Of a DNA stretch of 7,794 bases, positions 5,330 to 7,794 are shown piece by piece. The notes below the pieces were generated by a model. It was not told where the DNA came from. It worked only from the letters and a program-made list of their open reading frames with translations, and made no database searches. The position numbers and the translations under genes are program-made. The DNA comes from Melioribacteraceae bacterium (lineage in GTDB: Bacteria; Bacteroidota; Ignavibacteria; Ignavibacteriales; Melioribacteraceae). The stretch spans positions 1 through 7,794 of the forward strand of contig WGAL01000319.1 in the NCBI GenBank assembly GCA_015494845.1, read 5' to 3'. Numbering within the stretch: the stretch's first letter is position 1; every line of letters starts with the position of its first letter.

Positions 5330-7270
5330 TTAAACATCAAACTCTTTTTCAATCTTTTCGAGTTGTTCGCTTAATTCCGTCCATTCCGTTAATGCGGCGT
5401 TTAACGTTTCCTTTGAATTTTTAAAATTCGTTTGCACTTCTTTCATCTTTTGCGGATTGGAATAAACTTCCTCTTTCGTCATTTCGTTTTGAAGAAAAGC
5501 AATTTTTTCTTCAAGCGTTTCAATTTCGTTTTCAAGTTTTTCAATGCGTTCTTTCAAATTTTTTGTCGCGCGGAATTTCTTCTGCCGCAATTCCGCTTCG
5601 CGCCGTTTTAATTCCTTTCGCGACAATTCGTTTTTGTTTTCGTGCGCCGGTTTAGAAATAGCATTTTCGAATGAAAATTTTTTCAGGAAATATTCAATTC
5701 CTCCGTGGAAAAGTTTAACGCGTTTGTTCTCGAAAAGCAAAACCTTGTTAATGAACGGCTTCATAAAATCGACGTCGTGGGAAATAAGAATTACCGAACC
5801 TTGAAAATCAATCAACGCTTTTTGTAACACTTCCTTCGAAGCGTAATCGAGGTGGTTTGTCGGTTCGTCCAAGACAAGCAAATTTGTTTTCTGCAATAAT
5901 AATCGAGCCAAGGCGAGGCGCGATTTTTCTCCGCCCGATAAAACGCTTACTTTCTTAAATGCGTCGTCGTCCGAAAAAAGGAACGCGCCGAGAATGCTTC
6001 TGATTTGAGCGAGCGTGTAATCGTGTTCTTCGCGCATAAGCGTATCGAGCGCGTCGGCGTTCATATCGAGATTGTCCGCAACTTCCTGCGAGTAATAGCC
6101 GACTTTTGTCATTTCGTGAACAATCACCTTACCTTTATCGGGAAACAATTTGCCGGAAATAATTTTCGCCAATGTGGATTTCCCCGCGCCGTTTACGCCG
6201 ACGAATGCCATTTTGTCGCCGCGTTCAAGCGTAAAACTTACGTCTTCGAGGACTTTTAATTCGCCGTAAGATTTGTAAACGTTTTTAACTTCGAGCGGAA
6301 TTGCTGGCAATCGAGGCGGTTCGTTAAACTTGATTTTAATTTCTCTTTCGGCGTTTTCAATCTCGATTTTTTCGAGTTTTTCAAGGAACTTTATTCTGCT
6401 TTGAACTTGCTTTGCTTTCGTCGCTTTATAGCGGAAACGCTCGATAAACTTTTGCGTTTCCCTTATTTTCTTTTCCTGATTTTTTTTCAGCGACAACAGT
6501 TGCTCTTCGCGTTCCTTTTTGAATTTTAAATAGTCCGGGAATTTACCGGGGAAAGCGTTGATTTTCCGGTTCGAAATTTCAAATGTTTTGTTTGTGATTC
6601 GCTCGATGAAATATCTGTCGTGCGAAACGATTAAGAGCGCGCCTTTGAAATTTTCGAGAAAAGAGATTAGCCAGCGCAGAGAAAACAAATCGAGGTGGTT
6701 TGTCGGTTCGTCGAGCATTATCAAATCGTTTTCGGCAACGAGAATTTTAGCGAGGTGAACGCGCATTTTCCAGCCGCCGGAAAACTCGTCGATGCTTCTG
6801 TAAAAATCTTTTTCGGCAAAACCCAAGCCCGTAAGCGTTCTTTTTATTTTCGCTTCGGCGGAATAATAATCGGAAATTTCTTTTCTATGCTGTATTTCGC
6901 CGAGTTCGCGCAGCAATTTTTCTTTTTCGGAACGCGAAATTTTTTCCGAGGAAAGTCGCTCTTGAATAATATTTTCGGCGGCTTCGAGTTCGTTGTGTAA
7001 TTTTAACGCCGATTTTACTTCGTCGAAAACCGTTCCGCCTTTTAATTCCAAAAATTCTTGGGGCAAATAACCGACGGATATTCCCTTTTGTTTTTGAATT
7101 TCGCCTTCGTCCGGTTCTTCTTCGCCGGCTATTATTCTCAACAAAGTTGTTTTGCCTGCGCCGTTCGAACCGACAAGCGCGATTTTATCATCGCGTTCTA
7201 TCTTAAAATTTGCGTTTTCGAAAAGCGGATTTCCCCCGAACCCGATTGATAAATCTCGAACCGAAATCAC
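5330..7270 (-). CDS. ABC-F family ATPase (Uup/YheS/YdiF-like, 646 aa)
   Basis: This soluble protein has two ABC ATPase domains and no membrane segments, the plan of ABC-F proteins. Studied members bind the ribosomal E site and act on stalled or starting ribosomes; some give antibiotic resistance. Domain 1 has Walker A GSNGAGKT at residues 34-41, signature SGGWK at 164-168 and Walker B Asp187-Glu188 in LDEPTNHLD. The charged helical linker between the domains (about 245-320, with FIERFRYKATKAKQVQSRIKF) is the P-site tRNA interaction region. Domain 2 has Walker A GVNGAGKST at 358-366, signature LSGGEKS at 444-450 and Asp468-Glu469. A charged coiled coil fills about 549-646, as in Uup- and YheS-like members. 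The start is GTG 7270, backed by a GGGAG ribosome site eight bases upstream. It lies 5 bp after the T9SS cargo gene, so the two probably share a transcript. Subfamily, and therefore any resistance role, cannot be settled by reading. Confidence 0.95.
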   Translation of the reverse strand: MISVRDLSIGFGGNPLFENANFKIERDDKIALVGSNGAGKTTLLRIIAGEEEPDEGEIQKQKGISVGYLPQEFLELKGGTVFDEVKSALKLHNELEAAENIIQERLSSEKISRSEKEKLLRELGEIQHRKEISDYYSAEAKIKRTLTGLGFAEKDFYRSIDEFSGGWKMRVHLAKILVAENDLIMLDEPTNHLDLFSLRWLISFLENFKGALLIVSHDRYFIERITNKTFEISNRKINAFPGKFPDYLKFKKEREEQLLSLKKNQEKKIRETQKFIERFRYKATKAKQVQSRIKFLEKLEKIEIENAEREIKIKFNEPPRLPAIPLEVKNVYKSYGELKVLEDVSFTLERGDKMAFVGVNGAGKSTLAKIISGKLFPDKGKVIVHEMTKVGYYSQEVADNLDMNADALDTLMREEHDYTLAQIRSILGAFLFSDDDAFKKVSVLSGGEKSRLALARLLLQKTNLLVLDEPTNHLDYASKEVLQKALIDFQGSVILISHDVDFMKPFINKVLLFENKRVKLFHGGIEYFLKKFSFENAISKPAHENKNELSRKELKRREAELRQKKFRATKNLKERIEKLENEIETLEEKIAFLQNEMTKEEVYSNPQKMKEVQTNFKNSKETLNAALTEWTELSEQLEKIEKEFDV

Positions 7271-7275
7271 TAATA

Positions 7276-7794
7276 TTACTCCCTGATTACGGCTAATTTT
7301 GTCGATGCCGATTCGCCGCCTTCTTCGTTGTATGCCACTACGATGTAAATTCCCGTAGCGACTTTTTCGCCGTTAACGTCGTAACCGTTCCAAAGCGCTA
7401 TTCTTCCGCCCGGCGAACTTACGTTTCCGTATTCGCTCGAAGCGACAAGTTTTCCGTCGATTGTGAAAATTTTAATTTGCGAATTTTCAATCAACCCTTC
7501 TATCGTGAGCGTTTCGTTTCTGCTAACGTAAAAAGGATTGGGATAAACAAAAAGTTCGCCGAATTTTTTTACCGGCTCAATCGCGGCGGTTCGCAGAACC
7601 GTAATTCCGCGGTCGGTTGCAAAATAAACTCCGCCGTCGTTTTTATTCATTGTTATGTCGTTTATTTTGCTTGAAGGAAGCGGCGAATTATCCGTTGAAT
7701 ATTGAGCGAAAACCGTGTAACCGTCGGCGGAAAGGTAATAAACGCCGTCGCTTGTTCCAATCCATTTGTTGTTTAGCGGATCGACGTAAATTGC
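7276..7794 (-). CDS. T9SS cargo protein: propeller units plus type A sorting domain, C-terminal part (runs off the right edge)
   Basis: Only the last 172 codons are inside the window; the frame is open to the edge, so the ATG at 7650 is internal. The visible N-terminal part has two Reg_prop-like beta-propeller units, KWIGTSDGVYYLSADG (about residues 10-25) and PLPSSKINDITMNKNDGGVYFATDRGITVLR (about 38-68). Residues 81-172 form a type A T9SS C-terminal domain: LFVYPNPFY opens it, then SQIKIFTIDGKLV, a Gly-rich turn, ALWNGYDVNGEKVATGIYIVVAYN and the closing strand TKLAVIRE. This domain directs the protein through the SprA translocon, after which it is usually removed during release or surface anchoring. 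The full protein is probably a secreted or surface multi-propeller protein of unknown ligand. It lies immediately upstream of the ABC-F gene with a 5-bp gap. Confidence 0.92.
   Translation of the reverse strand, partial: AIYVDPLNNKWIGTSDGVYYLSADGYTVFAQYSTDNSPLPSSKINDITMNKNDGGVYFATDRGITVLRTAAIEPVKKFGELFVYPNPFYVSRNETLTIEGLIENSQIKIFTIDGKLVASSEYGNVSSPGGRIALWNGYDVNGEKVATGIYIVVAYNEEGGESASTKLAVIRE
7279..7283 (-). promoter_or_regulatory. Ribosome-binding site deciding the ABC-F GTG start
   Basis: GGGAG lies on the minus strand, eight bases before GTG 7270. It is embedded in the last sense codons of the upstream gene and abuts its TAA (7278-7276). This supports the GTG start and suggests translational coupling between the two genes. 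It is notable because uvrA and the 299-residue gene in this window lack visible Shine-Dalgarno sites. Confidence 0.6.

Noticed and set aside
5292..5333. A 13-codon ORF (MNQELLHYEPRTN) on the plus strand
   Set aside because: It is made of the GAACCAAGAAC repeats, has no ribosome site and overlaps the ABC-F stop; it is most likely a repeat artefact.
7276..7650. A separate 124-residue protein starting at ATG 7650
   Set aside because: The same frame is open to the window edge and the upstream residues continue the propeller repeat, so this ATG is internal to a longer cargo protein.

Overview
The window looks like a chromosomal segment of a bacterium from the Bacteroidota/Ignavibacteriota (FCB) side of the tree, most likely an Ignavibacteria-type organism. 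It carries the N-terminal part of SprA, the type IX secretion (T9SS) translocon found only in that superphylum. It also carries the C-terminus of a T9SS cargo protein made of Reg_prop-type propeller units and a type A sorting domain. The non-coding DNA is AT-rich. This placement is inferred from gene content; no rRNA or species marker is present.

Layout: on the minus strand, reading right to left from position 2128, there is an uncharacterised 299-residue, mostly helical protein, then tRNA-Arg(CCU) starting one base after that gene's stop codon, then sprA, which leaves the window at base 1. A 152-bp AT-rich divergent intergenic region (2129-2280) separates this group from uvrA on the plus strand (2281-5106), the full-length damage-recognition ATPase of nucleotide excision repair. 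uvrA converges on a minus-strand pair: the end of the T9SS cargo gene (7794-7276) and, 5 bp downstream, a complete ABC-F ATPase (7270-5330). The 223 bp between the convergent genes (5107-5329) hold no gene. They form a patchwork of decayed intergenic repeats and short hairpins.

Gene relations: SprA would export cargo like the propeller/CTD protein at the other end of the window, so the window contains both a machine component and a substrate. UvrA and the ABC-F protein are housekeeping functions (DNA repair and, by family, ribosome-associated translation quality control). No phage, CRISPR, transposase or obvious defence operon is visible.

The unusual points are small-scale. sprA has no ATG, GTG or TTG that would keep its signal peptide and seems to start at ATT. 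An in-phase, Shine-Dalgarno-preceded mini-ORF (Met-Lys-Asn-stop) lies upstream of it. A tRNA abuts a stop codon. The 299-residue protein is of unknown family and may be read from a leaderless transcript. Two hairpins with identical stems are nested in different dispersed repeats. I found no convincing complete new multi-gene system.
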